In this document: piece after piece, positions 43,316 to 52,545 of the stretch
How positions within the stretch are numbered: the stretch's first letter is position 1
Layout of the letters: each line of letters starts with the position of its first letter
Assembly: GCF_030409635.1 (NCBI RefSeq)
Contig: NZ_JAUFQF010000002.1
Span: forward strand, 62,001-126,000
DNA from: Vibrio agarivorans
Lineage (GTDB): Bacteria; Pseudomonadota; Gammaproteobacteria; Enterobacterales; Vibrionaceae
DNA length: 64,000 nt
Direction of reading: 5' to 3'
The notes under the pieces: model-generated
What the model saw: the letters and a program-made list of their open reading frames with translations, nothing else
Database searches by the model: none
Told to the model about the DNA's origin: nothing
Position numbers and translations under genes: made by a program

Positions 43316-44284
43316 ATGAAGATTCAATCTCCTTTTTTACAACACATCGTTGATTTCATGTACTCCAGACACTATGCCAAACGCACAGTCGAGGCTTACG
43401 TGTATTGGACAAAGCAATATATCCTGTTTCACGATAAGCAACATCCTCGCTCACTGAGTGATAAGCATGTAGAGCAGTTTCTATCTCATCTTTCAATCAA
43501 TAGAAATGTATCAGCCAACACTCAAGCCCAAGCATTGAATGCTCTCGTTTTTGTCTATGAGCATATTCTTCATCAACCAATTAAAGTCGATATGAGATTC
43601 AGAAAAGCAACCAAGCAGAAAAAGTTGCCTATCGTATTAACGAAGCGAGAGATACGAGCACTTCTAGATCATGTGAAGCCAGCATGGTTGCTGCCAGTAC
43701 AACTCATGTATGGTTCTGGATTAAGAGTCAATGAATGTGTCAGGCTAAGATATGGGGATATTGATTTCGACTTTTATGCGTTAAGGATTCATCTTTCAAA
43801 AGGTAACAAGAGCCGAATCGTGACTCTAGCAAAAGAGCTATGCCCCGCACTTTACCAGCAAAGAGAAGTGGTTCAGCGTCTATGGCAGACGGACTCAAAG
43901 CAATCCGACTATGCTGGTGCTTCAATGCCCAATGCACTTGAGAGAAAATATCCCGGTGCGAACAAAACGCTGAGCTGGCAGTTTCTATTTCCTTCTCATA
44001 AGTTGAGTATTGACCCGATATCAAAAGTGCAGCGCAGGCATCATATCGATGTCACGACAATTCAAAGAGCAATCAAAGCCGCGGCAAAACGTGCCAATAT
44101 CACTAAACCCGTCACCTCTCATACCTTAAGACATTCATTCGCCACTCACTTACTCGAAAGCGGGGCCGATATTCGAACGGTTCAGGAGCAGCTCGGCCAT
44201 ACTGACGTCAAAACCACTCAAATTTACACGCATGTGCTAGAACGAGGAGCAAATGGTGTCGTCAGCCCTTTGAGTCACCTATAA
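43316..44284 (+). CDS. intIA: Integron integrase IntI (tyrosine recombinase)
   Basis: The 322-residue protein has an N-terminal SAM-like core-binding domain. The catalytic residues are all intact: R137 (GSGLRVNE), H269 and R272 (HTLRHSF), H295 (LGH) and Y304 (TQIYTHV). The integron-specific patch III insertion is present (NALERKYPGANKTLSWQFLF, ~206-225). It should recombine attC x attI. It reads away from the array, in the Vibrio arrangement, and converges on cobA. Confidence 0.95.
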   Translation: MKIQSPFLQHIVDFMYSRHYAKRTVEAYVYWTKQYILFHDKQHPRSLSDKHVEQFLSHLSINRNVSANTQAQALNALVFVYEHILHQPIKVDMRFRKATKQKKLPIVLTKREIRALLDHVKPAWLLPVQLMYGSGLRVNECVRLRYGDIDFDFYALRIHLSKGNKSRIVTLAKELCPALYQQREVVQRLWQTDSKQSDYAGASMPNALERKYPGANKTLSWQFLFPSHKLSIDPISKVQRRHHIDVTTIQRAIKAAAKRANITKPVTSHTLRHSFATHLLESGADIRTVQEQLGHTDVKTTQIYTHVLERGANGVVSPLSHL

Positions 44285-44307
44285 CTTGCTTGCTCTTGGC
44301 TCTAGAG

Positions 44308-45063
44308 TTAAAACCACTTCAACTTGTCATGCAAAGACGTCACACTACCTACCACAATCAACGCTGGGCTGATGGCCTGTTCGGCTAAATCCCCCAACTC
44401 TGATAGCTTGCCAGTGAATACGCGCTGCTCTTTGCGAGTGCCGTTTTCGATAATCGCACACGGCATGTTGATATCAATACCCTGCTCAATCAAATTGGCT
44501 TGAATATGACGACACTGCTTCAAGCCCATATAAAACACCAGCGTATTGTTTGGCTGTGCCAGTGATGACCACTGAATTTCTTGTCCGTTCTTTTGAATGT
44601 GACCGGTAATGAACTGCACACTCTGTGCGTGATCACGGTGAGTCAATGGAATGCCTGCGTAAGAGGTCGCGCCTGCCGCTGCCGTAATTCCCGGAACGAC
44701 TTCAAAGGAGATGTTGTGCTCAGCGAGCTCTTCAAGCTCTTCACCGCCACGACCGAAGATGAATGAGTCGCCGCCTTTTAGACGCACAACACGCTTACCT
44801 TCGAGGGCTTTTTCTACCAAGATTTGATTGATTTGGTCTTGAGGAACGCAGTGAAAATCCAGTTGTTTGCCAACGTAAATACGCTCAGCCGTGTCATTGG
44901 CTATCGCAAGAATCTCTTCTGAGACCAAACGGTCATACACCAAGACTTCCGCTTGTTGAATAACGCGATAGCCTTTCACAGTTAACAAATCAGGATCGCC
45001 AGGGCCCGCTCCAACCAAAGAAACAAATCCGCCTTGACTTGCTTGAACTGCGTTTGTAGACAT
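44308..45063 (-). CDS. cobA: Uroporphyrinogen-III C-methyltransferase
   Basis: The 251-residue protein has the SUMT signatures [20 protein letters not shown] and [17 protein letters not shown], with the GITAAAG motif. It makes precorrin-2 from uroporphyrinogen III with SAM. It corresponds to the CysGA half only; no CysGB dehydrogenase/ferrochelatase part is fused. It is last in the nirB-nirD-nirC unit, where it supplies siroheme for NirB. Confidence 0.94.
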   Translation of the reverse strand: MSTNAVQASQGGFVSLVGAGPGDPDLLTVKGYRVIQQAEVLVYDRLVSEEILAIANDTAERIYVGKQLDFHCVPQDQINQILVEKALEGKRVVRLKGGDSFIFGRGGEELEELAEHNISFEVVPGITAAAGATSYAGIPLTHRDHAQSVQFITGHIQKNGQEIQWSSLAQPNNTLVFYMGLKQCRHIQANLIEQGIDINMPCAIIENGTRKEQRVFTGKLSELGDLAEQAISPALIVVGSVTSLHDKLKWF

Positions 45064-45184
45064 AGGAACAACTCTTAAAAATTAACTATAAAAAGTGACA
45101 ATCGACAATGGCTCTTTTGAGATCATCACTTGTTATAGTCAATCAGCCCCACACAAAGTGAGGCTGAGGCACTTGAATTCGAGA

Positions 45185-46039
45185 TTATTTTGCGCTGAAC
45201 GCAGGTGTTGCTTCTACTTTCTCTTCTTTCGCATCTAGAGATGGTGCTGTTTTCGCGTGTGTTAGGTATAGAGGCACACATGTGAACAGTAGACCACCAA
45301 CGATGTTACCTAGAATGGTTGGGATTAGGTTAAAGTTCAACCATGTCGCAACACCAAAATCTGCACCTAGCATCATGCCTAGTGGGAAAAGGAACATGTT
45401 TACAACCGCGTGTTCAAATACCAACGCGAAGAAGATGAAGATTGGGAACCACATTGCAGCGATACGACCACTTAGGCGACGCGCTGTCATGTTACCAATC
45501 ACACCTAGACACACCATTAGGTTACATAGAATACCGCGTACAAAACAGGTGATCCAACCGTCAACGCCCAGTGACTCAAAGCCTGCTGAGCGAGCTGTTG
45601 ATGCGTTGATGATAGTTTTTGCTACTGCACCGCCGTCGTTAGTGAAGTTTGACGTTAGTGAAAGCGCGATGATGTAAGCGATAAAGATAGAGCCGACCAA
45701 GTTACCAAGACCAACAAGACCCCAACAACGTAGAACGCGACCCCAAGAGATACCTGGGCGGTTTTCAAATTTCGCTAGAGGTGCTAGACCAAATACACCC
45801 GTTACTAGGTCGTAACCCATGATGCTTAGAATAACAAAGCCCACAGGGAACACCATTGCACCCACCACACCGATACCGGTTTGCGTGATGGTTGTCAGTG
45901 CAAGTACTACCGCCAGTGAAAGGATGATACCAGCCATGAAGCCACGGATAAGCAAGTCACGCGTGTGCGTTTTCGTTTTTGCTTCGCCAACGTTTATCAT
46001 CGTTTGCACGAATTCAGCAGGTTTAAAGTCAGACATCAT
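45185..46039 (-). CDS. nirC: Nitrite transporter of the FNT family
   Basis: The 284-residue protein has six membrane helices of the formate/nitrite channel fold, with FEHAVVNMFLFPLGMMLGAD (conserved His and NM) and a GNLVGSIF motif. The context (nirBD upstream, cobA downstream) favours nitrite over formate. Confidence 0.9.
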   Translation of the reverse strand: MMSDFKPAEFVQTMINVGEAKTKTHTRDLLIRGFMAGIILSLAVVLALTTITQTGIGVVGAMVFPVGFVILSIMGYDLVTGVFGLAPLAKFENRPGISWGRVLRCWGLVGLGNLVGSIFIAYIIALSLTSNFTNDGGAVAKTIINASTARSAGFESLGVDGWITCFVRGILCNLMVCLGVIGNMTARRLSGRIAAMWFPIFIFFALVFEHAVVNMFLFPLGMMLGADFGVATWLNFNLIPTILGNIVGGLLFTCVPLYLTHAKTAPSLDAKEEKVEATPAFSAK

Positions 46040-46178
46040 TGTCTCTCCATAAAGTATTAAGATAAAAGTTTAAAAGTGAATAGGGAAAGGCTCCCAGCTT
46101 TCGCGACCCTACATCTACCAAAGCAGGGAACCTTTAATCTATTGACTCTTACGAGAACTCTCTACAAAGAGAAGGTTC

Positions 46179-46225
46179 GAGGATGAAGGTGAAAGGTCGG
46201 AGATTACGCCTCTTCCTTCATCCTC
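46179..46225 (-). repeat. 11-bp inverted repeat in the nirD-nirC spacer
   Basis: GAGGATGAAGG (46179-46189) and CCTTCATCCTC (46215-46225) pair perfectly across a 25-nt loop. A likely intercistronic hairpin, or the end of a dispersed repeat. The spacer holds nothing else recognisable. Confidence 0.6.
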
Positions 46226-46241
46226 TGGCCTTCCGCCTTTA

Positions 46242-46565
46242 TTAACCGGCGATCTCTACCGAGCCTTTAACAACGCGCGCTTTAAACGCTTTCACGTTGA
46301 AGCGCTCATCTTCCATGCATGCGCCTGTGGCTAGGTTAAAGTGTTGTTTCTTAAGCGGGCTAGCCACCCAAAGCTCGCCTTTGTGCTCGCCGATAAGGCC
46401 GCGTGATAACACGTTTGAGCGAGCAAATGGGTCCATATTGCTGATCGCAAACACTTCTTCCGCTTCTGAAGGGCGGAACACCGCCACTTGTTGGTCTTTC
46501 ACTAGAGCACAAACGCCAGTACCCGGTACGATGTCTGTGATGTCACATACTTTTTCAAATGCCAT
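46242..46565 (-). CDS. nirD: Nitrite reductase (NADH) small subunit
   Basis: The 107-residue protein has the NirD fold without the Rieske Cys/His ligands (GVCALVKDQQVAVFRP and NMDPFARSNVLSRGL). It partners NirB in NADH-dependent nitrite reduction in the cytoplasm. It lies 16 bp after nirB. Confidence 0.95.
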   Translation of the reverse strand: MAFEKVCDITDIVPGTGVCALVKDQQVAVFRPSEAEEVFAISNMDPFARSNVLSRGLIGEHKGELWVASPLKKQHFNLATGACMEDERFNVKAFKARVVKGSVEIAG

Positions 46566-46581
46566 GATGATGACTCCGCTC

Positions 46582-49140
46582 TTATTCAGTCACTGCTACG
46601 TGAAGGATGTCGCCCTTCGCCTCTGGGTGTTTCTCTGTGTAAGTTGCAGGGCGGTGCTGGGCACGCTCGTCAACAAACATCACGTTGTCATCACGCTTAT
46701 CTGAGTTGATGAAGTGTGAGAAACGCTTTAGCTGAGACTCATCGTTGATGGTATCCGTCCACTCACAACGGAACTCTTCAACCAACTTAGCCACGTCAGT
46801 TTCTAGTTGCTCGTTGATACCAAGCTTATCTTCAACAATCACTTCACGTAGGTAGTCAACACCACCTTCCATGTTCTCTAGCCATACTGATGTGCGCTGT
46901 AGTGGCGCAGCCGTACGGATGTAGAACATCATGAAACGGTCGATGTATTTGATTAGCGTTGCTTCGTCTAGGTCACTTGCTAGCAGGTCAGCGTGGCGTG
47001 GCTTCATACCACCGTTACCACATACATACATATTCCAGCCTGCATCGGTCGCGATGATGCCAAGATCTTTACCTTGTGCTTCCGCACATTCACGAGTACA
47101 GCCAGACACACCAAATTTCATCTTATGCGGAGTACGGATGCCTTTGTAACGGTTCTCGATCATCACTCCTAGGCCAACAGAGTCTTGAACACCGTAGCGA
47201 CACCAAGTTGAACCGACACATGTCTTAGCCATACGCAGTGCTTTCGCATACGCTTGACCTGTTTCGTAACCTGCTGCAACCAGTTTCTTCCAGATAGCTG
47301 GAAGGTCATCTTTTTGCGCACCAAATAGACCGATACGCTGCGCGCCCGTCACTTTGGTGTAAAGGTTGTATTCCGCTGCCACTTCTGCCAGCACTTTCAA
47401 TGCTTTTGGTGTGACTTCACCACCCGCCATACGAGGGATAACAGAGTAAGTACCGTCTTTTTGCATGTTACCTAGGAAGTTATCGTTGGTATCGTGCAGC
47501 TTAACCAGTTGTGGTTTAAGGATGTGCTCACCCCAGCAAGACGCCAAAATAGAACCCACTGCAGGTTTACACACTTCACAGCCGTAGCCTTGACCATACT
47601 TCTCAAGAAGCTCATCAAACGTTTTGATCTCTTCGATGCGAATTAGGTGGAACAGCTCTTGGCGAGAATAAGCAAAGTGCTCACAGATATCGTTCTTCAC
47701 TTCGATGCCAGACTTTGCTAGCTCAGCATTAAGCACTGAAGTCACAAGAGGAATACAGCCGCCACAGCCAGTACCCGCACCGGTTGCTGCTTTAATGTCA
47801 GCAATCGTGTGGTGACCGTCAGCAACCGCTTGTGCTACTTTGCCTTTTGTCACATCAAAACATGAACAGATAACGGCACTTTCTGGTAGCGCGTCTGCGC
47901 CTAGTGTTGGCTTCTCTGCGCCTGCGTGCGCCGGAAGGATAAGCGTATCTGGATGTTCTGGTAAATCGATTTCGTTGAGCATAAGCTGAAGAAGGTCGCC
48001 ATAGTCAGACGTATCGCCAACCATTACTGCACCAAGCAGTTTCTTGTTATCTTCAGAAACGATCAGACGCTTGTAAACTTCTTGCTCTTCGTTTTGGTAA
48101 ACGTAGCTCTTACAACCTGGAGTACGACCATTCGCATCACCAATTGAGCCTACTTTCACGCCAAGAAGCTTAAGCTTCGCTGACATGTCCGCACCTTCAA
48201 ACTTGCTATCGTTACCAAGAAGGTGATCAACCGCTACGGTTGCCATTTTGTAGCCAGGAGCTACTAGGCCATAGAACATCTCATTCCAAGACGCACACTC
48301 ACCAATCGCATAGATGTTTTCATCAGACGTTTGTGAGTAGTCGTTGATCGCGATACCACCACGCGGTGCAACCTCTAGCTCCATTTGACGAGCGAGCTTG
48401 TCTTGTGGACGGATACCCGCAGAGAAAACAATAAAGTCAGTTTCAAGCTCAGTACCATCCGCAAAGCGCATTACGTTGCGTGCGTTTGTGCCTTCAGGTG
48501 CAATTTCAAGCGTGTTTTTGCTGGTGTGAACATTCACACCCATGCTTTCAATCTTATTGCGCAGTTGATTACCGCCCGCTTGATCTAACTGTTCAGCCAT
48601 CAGCTTGGGAGCAAACTCGACAACGTGAGTCTCTACGCCCAACGCTTTGAGTGCGCCTGCCGCTTCAAGACCAAGTAGACCACCGCCGATAACCACACCG
48701 ACTTTGCTCTTCTTCGAACACGCTTCAATCGCTTTTAGATCTTCAATGGTGCGGTAAACAAAACAGTCTTTGCTTTCACGGCCTTTAATTGGCGGTACAA
48801 ACGGGAAAGAGCCCGTCGCCATGATCAGCTTATCGTACTGAATTTCGCGGCCAGAGCTTGAATAAACGGTACGCTTTTCACGGTTAACGTTAATCGCGCG
48901 TTCACCAAGTAAGACATTGATACCGTGTTTTTCGTAGAAGCCTTCTTTAACAAGTGAAAGCTCTTGTGCTGTATGGTGAGAAAAGTAAGAAGAAAGGTGG
49001 ACACGGTCATAAGCGACGCGAGGCTCTTCACAAAAAACAGTAATGTCAAAGTTAGACACATCCGTCTTATCAACCAAATCTTCGAGATATCGGTGACCGA
49101 CCATGCCGTTACCAATGACAACGAGTTTCATCTTGCTCAT
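46582..49140 (-). CDS. nirB: Nitrite reductase (NADH) large subunit
   Basis: The 852-residue flavoprotein has an N-terminal FAD domain (VVIGNGMVGHRYLEDL) and an NADH domain (VGVVIGGGLLGLEAAG). A BFD-type 2Fe-2S domain follows (CSCFDVTKG and TGCGGC), then a C-terminal sulfite/nitrite reductase part with siroheme/4Fe-4S cysteines (CVGSTWCRYG, CTRECAEA). It reduces nitrite to ammonium. AGGA precedes the ATG at 49140. An FNR-like box lies 82 bp upstream. Confidence 0.97.
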   Translation of the reverse strand: MSKMKLVVIGNGMVGHRYLEDLVDKTDVSNFDITVFCEEPRVAYDRVHLSSYFSHHTAQELSLVKEGFYEKHGINVLLGERAINVNREKRTVYSSSGREIQYDKLIMATGSFPFVPPIKGRESKDCFVYRTIEDLKAIEACSKKSKVGVVIGGGLLGLEAAGALKALGVETHVVEFAPKLMAEQLDQAGGNQLRNKIESMGVNVHTSKNTLEIAPEGTNARNVMRFADGTELETDFIVFSAGIRPQDKLARQMELEVAPRGGIAINDYSQTSDENIYAIGECASWNEMFYGLVAPGYKMATVAVDHLLGNDSKFEGADMSAKLKLLGVKVGSIGDANGRTPGCKSYVYQNEEQEVYKRLIVSEDNKKLLGAVMVGDTSDYGDLLQLMLNEIDLPEHPDTLILPAHAGAEKPTLGADALPESAVICSCFDVTKGKVAQAVADGHHTIADIKAATGAGTGCGGCIPLVTSVLNAELAKSGIEVKNDICEHFAYSRQELFHLIRIEEIKTFDELLEKYGQGYGCEVCKPAVGSILASCWGEHILKPQLVKLHDTNDNFLGNMQKDGTYSVIPRMAGGEVTPKALKVLAEVAAEYNLYTKVTGAQRIGLFGAQKDDLPAIWKKLVAAGYETGQAYAKALRMAKTCVGSTWCRYGVQDSVGLGVMIENRYKGIRTPHKMKFGVSGCTRECAEAQGKDLGIIATDAGWNMYVCGNGGMKPRHADLLASDLDEATLIKYIDRFMMFYIRTAAPLQRTSVWLENMEGGVDYLREVIVEDKLGINEQLETDVAKLVEEFRCEWTDTINDESQLKRFSHFINSDKRDDNVMFVDERAQHRPATYTEKHPEAKGDILHVAVTE

Positions 49141-49221
49141 ACGGGTTCCTGATAAATATTTAAACTGCAGGGGTGAACTGCATAACTGAACGCATTGTCA
49201 TTTGTGAAAGAAAATTAACAT

Positions 49222-49235
49222 ATGATGTAAATCAA
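49222..49235. promoter_or_regulatory. FNR-like box upstream of nirB
   Basis: ATGATGTAAATCAA fits TTGATNNNNATCAA at 9 of 10 defined positions, about 82 bp upstream of nirB. Confidence 0.65.
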
Positions 49236-49249
49236 TTACCGATAAATAC

Positions 49250-49264
49250 TACCCTAAAGGGGTA
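49250..49264. promoter_or_regulatory. Candidate NarL/NarP-type heptamers upstream of nirB
   Basis: TACCCTAAAGGGGTA contains a perfect TACCCCT heptamer on the minus strand and an inverted TACCCTA. Spacing is one base shorter than the standard 7-2-7, so the call is tentative. The 359-bp gap from nirB to the next gene holds otherwise only promoter elements and one terminator. Confidence 0.4.
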
Positions 49265-49445
49265 TGTTGAGTATTTTATCGACAGTATTTATCATAAAAT
49301 ACTACAAATAAGACTATTTAGTGAGATTGTCACTATAGGTAAGAAAGAATATTACAGCAGCTATTAATAGTTAGAAGCACGAAATATATACCACTACCTC
49401 CTTACTTAGTGAATGAAAATTCATTTAATCGTTTTCCATCTGCAT

Positions 49446-49474
49446 AAAAAAAGGTAGCCTAAGCTACCCCTTTT
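49446..49474. terminator. Intrinsic terminator of the YeeE operon
   Basis: The GGTAGC/GCTACC stem with a CTAA loop has A7 on the left and a C-interrupted T-run on the right. On the minus strand it is followed by T7, so it terminates the yeeE/yedE transcript. Confidence 0.82.
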
Positions 49475-49499
49475 GTATGATTGTTACAGTGAAAACGAC

Positions 49500-49925
49500 T
49501 TATTTTTGTACTTTTTGAACCAGCAGTGAACCACCTACCATAGCGAGAACAAATAGCAGCATTTGGCCGTTACCAAACGATAAACTCGTGATCGCCGGAC
49601 CTGGGCAGATCCCACTTAGCCCCCAACCGAGACCAAACAGCACCGCCCCGCCAATGAGTGGCTTATCAATTGCGCGTTTGATGCTAATTGAGAATGATTC
49701 AGCCGCAACGGGCTTGCTACGTGGTTTGATCAACAGTTGATAGCCTAGCACAAACACCGCCAAAGCACCGCCCATCACAAAGGCTAAACTTGGGTCCCAC
49801 TCTCCGGCTAGATCAAGAAAGCCAATCACCTTATCAGGGTCGATCATTCCCGATAGCGACATACCAAAGCCAAACAACAGACCGGCGCTTAACGCAGACA
49901 TTGAGAAGAGAAAGTTTGGTTTCAT
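49500..49925 (-). CDS. YeeE/YedE-type half-transporter (DUF6691)
   Basis: The start at 49925 overlaps the stop of the upstream half-transporter (TAATG). The 141-residue protein has about four helices with GFGMSLSGMIDPDKVIGFLD and GWGLSGICPGPAI, the family cysteine motif. It pairs with the next gene to form a YeeE-like channel, probably for thiosulfate or another sulfur anion. Confidence 0.87.
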   Translation of the reverse strand: MKPNFLFSMSALSAGLLFGFGMSLSGMIDPDKVIGFLDLAGEWDPSLAFVMGGALAVFVLGYQLLIKPRSKPVAAESFSISIKRAIDKPLIGGAVLFGLGWGLSGICPGPAITSLSFGNGQMLLFVLAMVGGSLLVQKVQK

Positions 49926-50350
49926 TATGCGCCTCCGAGGTGAAATCGAACAAACACAGTGATGATTGCCGTCGCCATAAAGGTGCACGTGGCGACAATA
50001 GAACGGACAGAGAAGCGCCCCATTCCGCAGATACCGTGCCCACTGGTGCAGCCGTTACCGATACGTGTGCCAGCACCCACCAGCAGACCCGCAGCCACAA
50101 TCATCAACCAAGAGCCATTAGGCTGACTTGGGATCTCAACTCCCAACCAATAGGCGCTGATTGCGCCAGCTATCACCATTCCACTCAGAAATAGGGCTCG
50201 CCAGCCTTTGTCACTCTTATCTGAGCCAAACAGACCATTGGTGATGCCACTGATGCCGGCAATCTTGCCATTGATCAGTAGCAGTAACAGCGCTGATACG
50301 CCTAATAACATGCCTCCAAACAGGGAGAGCCAAGGAATCGAAAAACTCAT
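49925..50350 (-). CDS. YeeE/YedE-type half-transporter
   Basis: The start at 50350 is preferred over an upstream extension that overlaps the ArsR gene. The 141-residue membrane protein contains [13 protein letters not shown] and [19 protein letters not shown], the YeeE cysteine signature. It is first of the pair, immediately downstream of a BigR-type repressor. Confidence 0.88.
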   Translation of the reverse strand: MSFSIPWLSLFGGMLLGVSALLLLLINGKIAGISGITNGLFGSDKSDKGWRALFLSGMVIAGAISAYWLGVEIPSQPNGSWLMIVAAGLLVGAGTRIGNGCTSGHGICGMGRFSVRSIVATCTFMATAIITVFVRFHLGGA

Positions 50351-50360
50351 AACACTTCTC

Positions 50361-50669
50361 TTATCGACAGAATACGGTATGGAAACTCGCGATGAGCCCT
50401 TCCACACGAGGATCAGCCAGTGAGTAAAACACTTGCTGCGATGATTTTCTCACTTTCACCAATTGATGGTTTCTCAGCACTGTTAGATGCTGTGAAAAGG
50501 CCGACTGGCTTAAGGATGAGTTTTTTTGCAGATCCGCCACGCATATCTCACCTTGTGTCAGTTGACACAACACCAACAGGCGATCAGGGTGTGCCATCAC
50601 TTTAAGAATGTCCGCAGCTTCAGTGACTTTACCGCGCATTTCATTCAATTCGACACTGTCTGCTTGCAT
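50361..50669 (-). CDS. ArsR-family persulfide-sensing repressor (BigR/YgaV-like)
   Basis: The 102-residue winged-helix protein has LKVMAHPDRLLVLCQL and SQSAFSQHLTVLRNHQLVKV. Cysteines at ~35, ~43 and 101 match the BigR/SqrR sensor layout, including the terminal VFCR. Such repressors form a tetrasulfide link when cellular sulfane sulfur rises. It is divergent from the reductase it probably controls and co-directional with the YeeE pair. Confidence 0.85.
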   Translation of the reverse strand: MQADSVELNEMRGKVTEAADILKVMAHPDRLLVLCQLTQGEICVADLQKNSSLSQSAFSQHLTVLRNHQLVKVRKSSQQVFYSLADPRVEGLIASFHTVFCR

Positions 50670-50721
50670 TTGATTACCTCAATACATCACTCATCAATAG
50701 TACAAAGCATACTCACCAAAT

Positions 50722-50743
50722 TAAATTAGTCAATACTAATTTA
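50722..50743. promoter_or_regulatory. Candidate BigR-type operator 1
   Basis: TAAATTAG-N6-CTAATTTA is a perfect 8-bp inverted repeat in the divergent promoter region. Confidence 0.65.
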
Positions 50744-50769
50744 GCAATGTTAAATTTAGCTTGTTTTTT

Positions 50770-50785
50770 ATTAGACATTTCTAAT
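50770..50785. promoter_or_regulatory. Candidate BigR-type operator 2
   Basis: ATTAG-N6-CTAAT repeats the inner part and the spacing of operator 1, 45 bp away centre to centre. Confidence 0.55.
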
Positions 50786-50847
50786 TTAGTTGATTATGAT
50801 TTTTGCACATCAAGATTATAGTGATACTGAAACGAAGAGGTTGTCCC

Positions 50848-52500
50848 ATGACTAAAATTGTCATCATTGGTGGTGTAGCTGGCGGAGCATCAGCTGCAGC
50901 AAGAGCACGTCGCTTAAGTGAAGATGCTGAAATCATCATGTTTGAACGCTCACCTTTTGTCTCTTTTGCAAACTGCGGCCTGCCATATCATATTGGTGGT
51001 GATATCCAAGAGCGCAGCAAGCTATTGCTACAAACACCAGAGAGCTTCCTCGCCCGCTTTAACGTTGATGTACGTGTGACTTCGGAAGTCACTCACATCA
51101 ACCGCGGTGACAAAACCGTTTCAGTCAAAAACCTGATTACTGGCGAAACCTATCAAGAAAGCTATGATTTTCTTCTGCTAAGCCCAGGTGCTGCTCCTGT
51201 GGTTCCACCTATTCCAGGGCTTAATAACCCATTGACCCACTCACTGCGCAATATCCCAGATATGGACCGAATCATTGCGACACTAAAAAACAAAGAGGTG
51301 AAACACGCCACGGTTGTCGGCGGTGGGTTTATCGGTCTAGAAATGATGGAGGCCTTCCATCAACTCGGTATTCAAACCACACTGCTTGAGATGGCAGATC
51401 AGGTAATGACCCCTGTTGATCGTGAAATGGCCGGTTTTGTTCATCAAGAAATTCGCGATAAAGGCATTGATCTAAAACTGAGTACTGCACTTTCGAGCGT
51501 CGAGTACATTGCAAGTGATGACTCCCTCACTCTAACACTGAGTAACAATGATCAAATCCAAACGGACGTATTGATCATGGCGATTGGTGTTCGCCCAGAA
51601 ACCAAACTTGCTCAAGAGGCGGGGCTACAAATTGGTCAGCTTGGCGGGATCTATACCAATGACCAGATGCAAACCAGCGATCCTGCGATTTATGCCGTTG
51701 GCGATGCAATTGAAGAGAAAGACTTCATCACAGGTCAGCAAACGTTAGCCCCTCTGGCAGGCCCAGCTAACAGGCAGGGGCGTATGGCGGCAGACAATAT
51801 GCTTGGCCGCAATGAGCACTATCAGGGCACTCAAGGTACGGCTATTTGTAAGGTGTTTGACCTTGCCGTTGCCTCAACGGGTAAGAATGAAAAGCAGTTG
51901 CTACGTGAAGGCATCGCCTTTGAAAAAGTGTATGTGCACACGGCAAGCCATGCGAGCTACTACCCAGGTGCAGAAACGGTCTCATTCAAGATGTTGTTTG
52001 ACCCACAATCACGCAAGATACTTGGCGCGCAAGCCGTGGGTAAAGACGGTATCGATAAACGTATTGATGTGATGGCAGTAGCGCAACGTGCCGGTATGAC
52101 CGTTGACCAACTTGAGCACCTTGAGCTGACCTACGCACCACCCTTTGGCAGTGCGAAAGATGTCATCAACCAAGCCGCATTTGTAGCCAATAACCTTATC
52201 AAAGGCGACATCAAAGCGATTCACTTCAATGAAATCGACAACCTCACAGCAGACCAAGTGCTGCTTGATGTGCGTAACCCAAGTGAGCTTGAAGATGTTG
52301 GTTTTATCGAAGGTGCACTGAATATTCCTGTCGATGAGCTGCGCCAACGCCTTGACGAGCTACCGAAAGACAAAGAGATTGTCATCTACTGTCAGGTCGG
52401 CCTGCGCGGTAATGTGGCGTATCGCCAACTGGTTAACTCTGGCTTTAAAGCGCGAAACCTGCTTGGTGGATACCGCACTTATAAATTTGCCCAAGCTTAA
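50848..52500 (+). CDS. CoA-disulfide/persulfide reductase with rhodanese domain
   Basis: The ATG at 50848 with AGAGG upstream gives MTKIVIIGGVAGGASAAARA; a longer reading from 50803 lacks a site. The 550-residue flavoprotein has FAD- and NADH-binding motifs, the single active cysteine in SFANCGLPYHIGG (~43) and a C-terminal rhodanese domain with IVIYCQVGLRG. CoADR-rhodanese (Npsr-type) enzymes reduce CoA persulfide or polysulfide. Divergence from the BigR-type repressor supports a role in sulfane-sulfur detoxification. Confidence 0.92.
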   Translation: MTKIVIIGGVAGGASAAARARRLSEDAEIIMFERSPFVSFANCGLPYHIGGDIQERSKLLLQTPESFLARFNVDVRVTSEVTHINRGDKTVSVKNLITGETYQESYDFLLLSPGAAPVVPPIPGLNNPLTHSLRNIPDMDRIIATLKNKEVKHATVVGGGFIGLEMMEAFHQLGIQTTLLEMADQVMTPVDREMAGFVHQEIRDKGIDLKLSTALSSVEYIASDDSLTLTLSNNDQIQTDVLIMAIGVRPETKLAQEAGLQIGQLGGIYTNDQMQTSDPAIYAVGDAIEEKDFITGQQTLAPLAGPANRQGRMAADNMLGRNEHYQGTQGTAICKVFDLAVASTGKNEKQLLREGIAFEKVYVHTASHASYYPGAETVSFKMLFDPQSRKILGAQAVGKDGIDKRIDVMAVAQRAGMTVDQLEHLELTYAPPFGSAKDVINQAAFVANNLIKGDIKAIHFNEIDNLTADQVLLDVRNPSELEDVGFIEGALNIPVDELRQRLDELPKDKEIVIYCQVGLRGNVAYRQLVNSGFKARNLLGGYRTYKFAQA

Positions 52501-52504
52501 CCAA

Positions 52505-52532
52505 GAAAGGGAGCATTTGCTCCCTTCTTCTC
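52505..52532. terminator. Bidirectional terminator
   Basis: The AAGAAAGGGAGCA/TGCTCCCTTCTT stem lies just after the reductase stop and before the convergent DMT transporter stop. Confidence 0.78.
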
Positions 52533-52545
52533 ATTTCTGATCGCG

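Larger units (their letters stand above)
32628..44284. mobile_element. Chromosomal (sedentary) integron: about 12 cassettes plus integrase
   Basis: About a dozen VCR-like attC sites, 95-130 bp long, with outer ends of the type TAACGCC and GTTTGTTA separate single-gene or toxin-antitoxin units. The integrase at 43316-44284 reads away from them, and the cassettes mostly read leftward, as expected from attI near 43100-43300. The array is short for Vibrio. It is bounded by the HAD gene on the left and the nir operon's cobA on the right. Confidence 0.93.

Noticed and set aside
49173-49367. Plus-strand 64-codon ORF upstream of nirB
   Set aside because: It covers the FNR and NarP-like sites, lacks a ribosome-binding site and looks like AT-rich random sequence.
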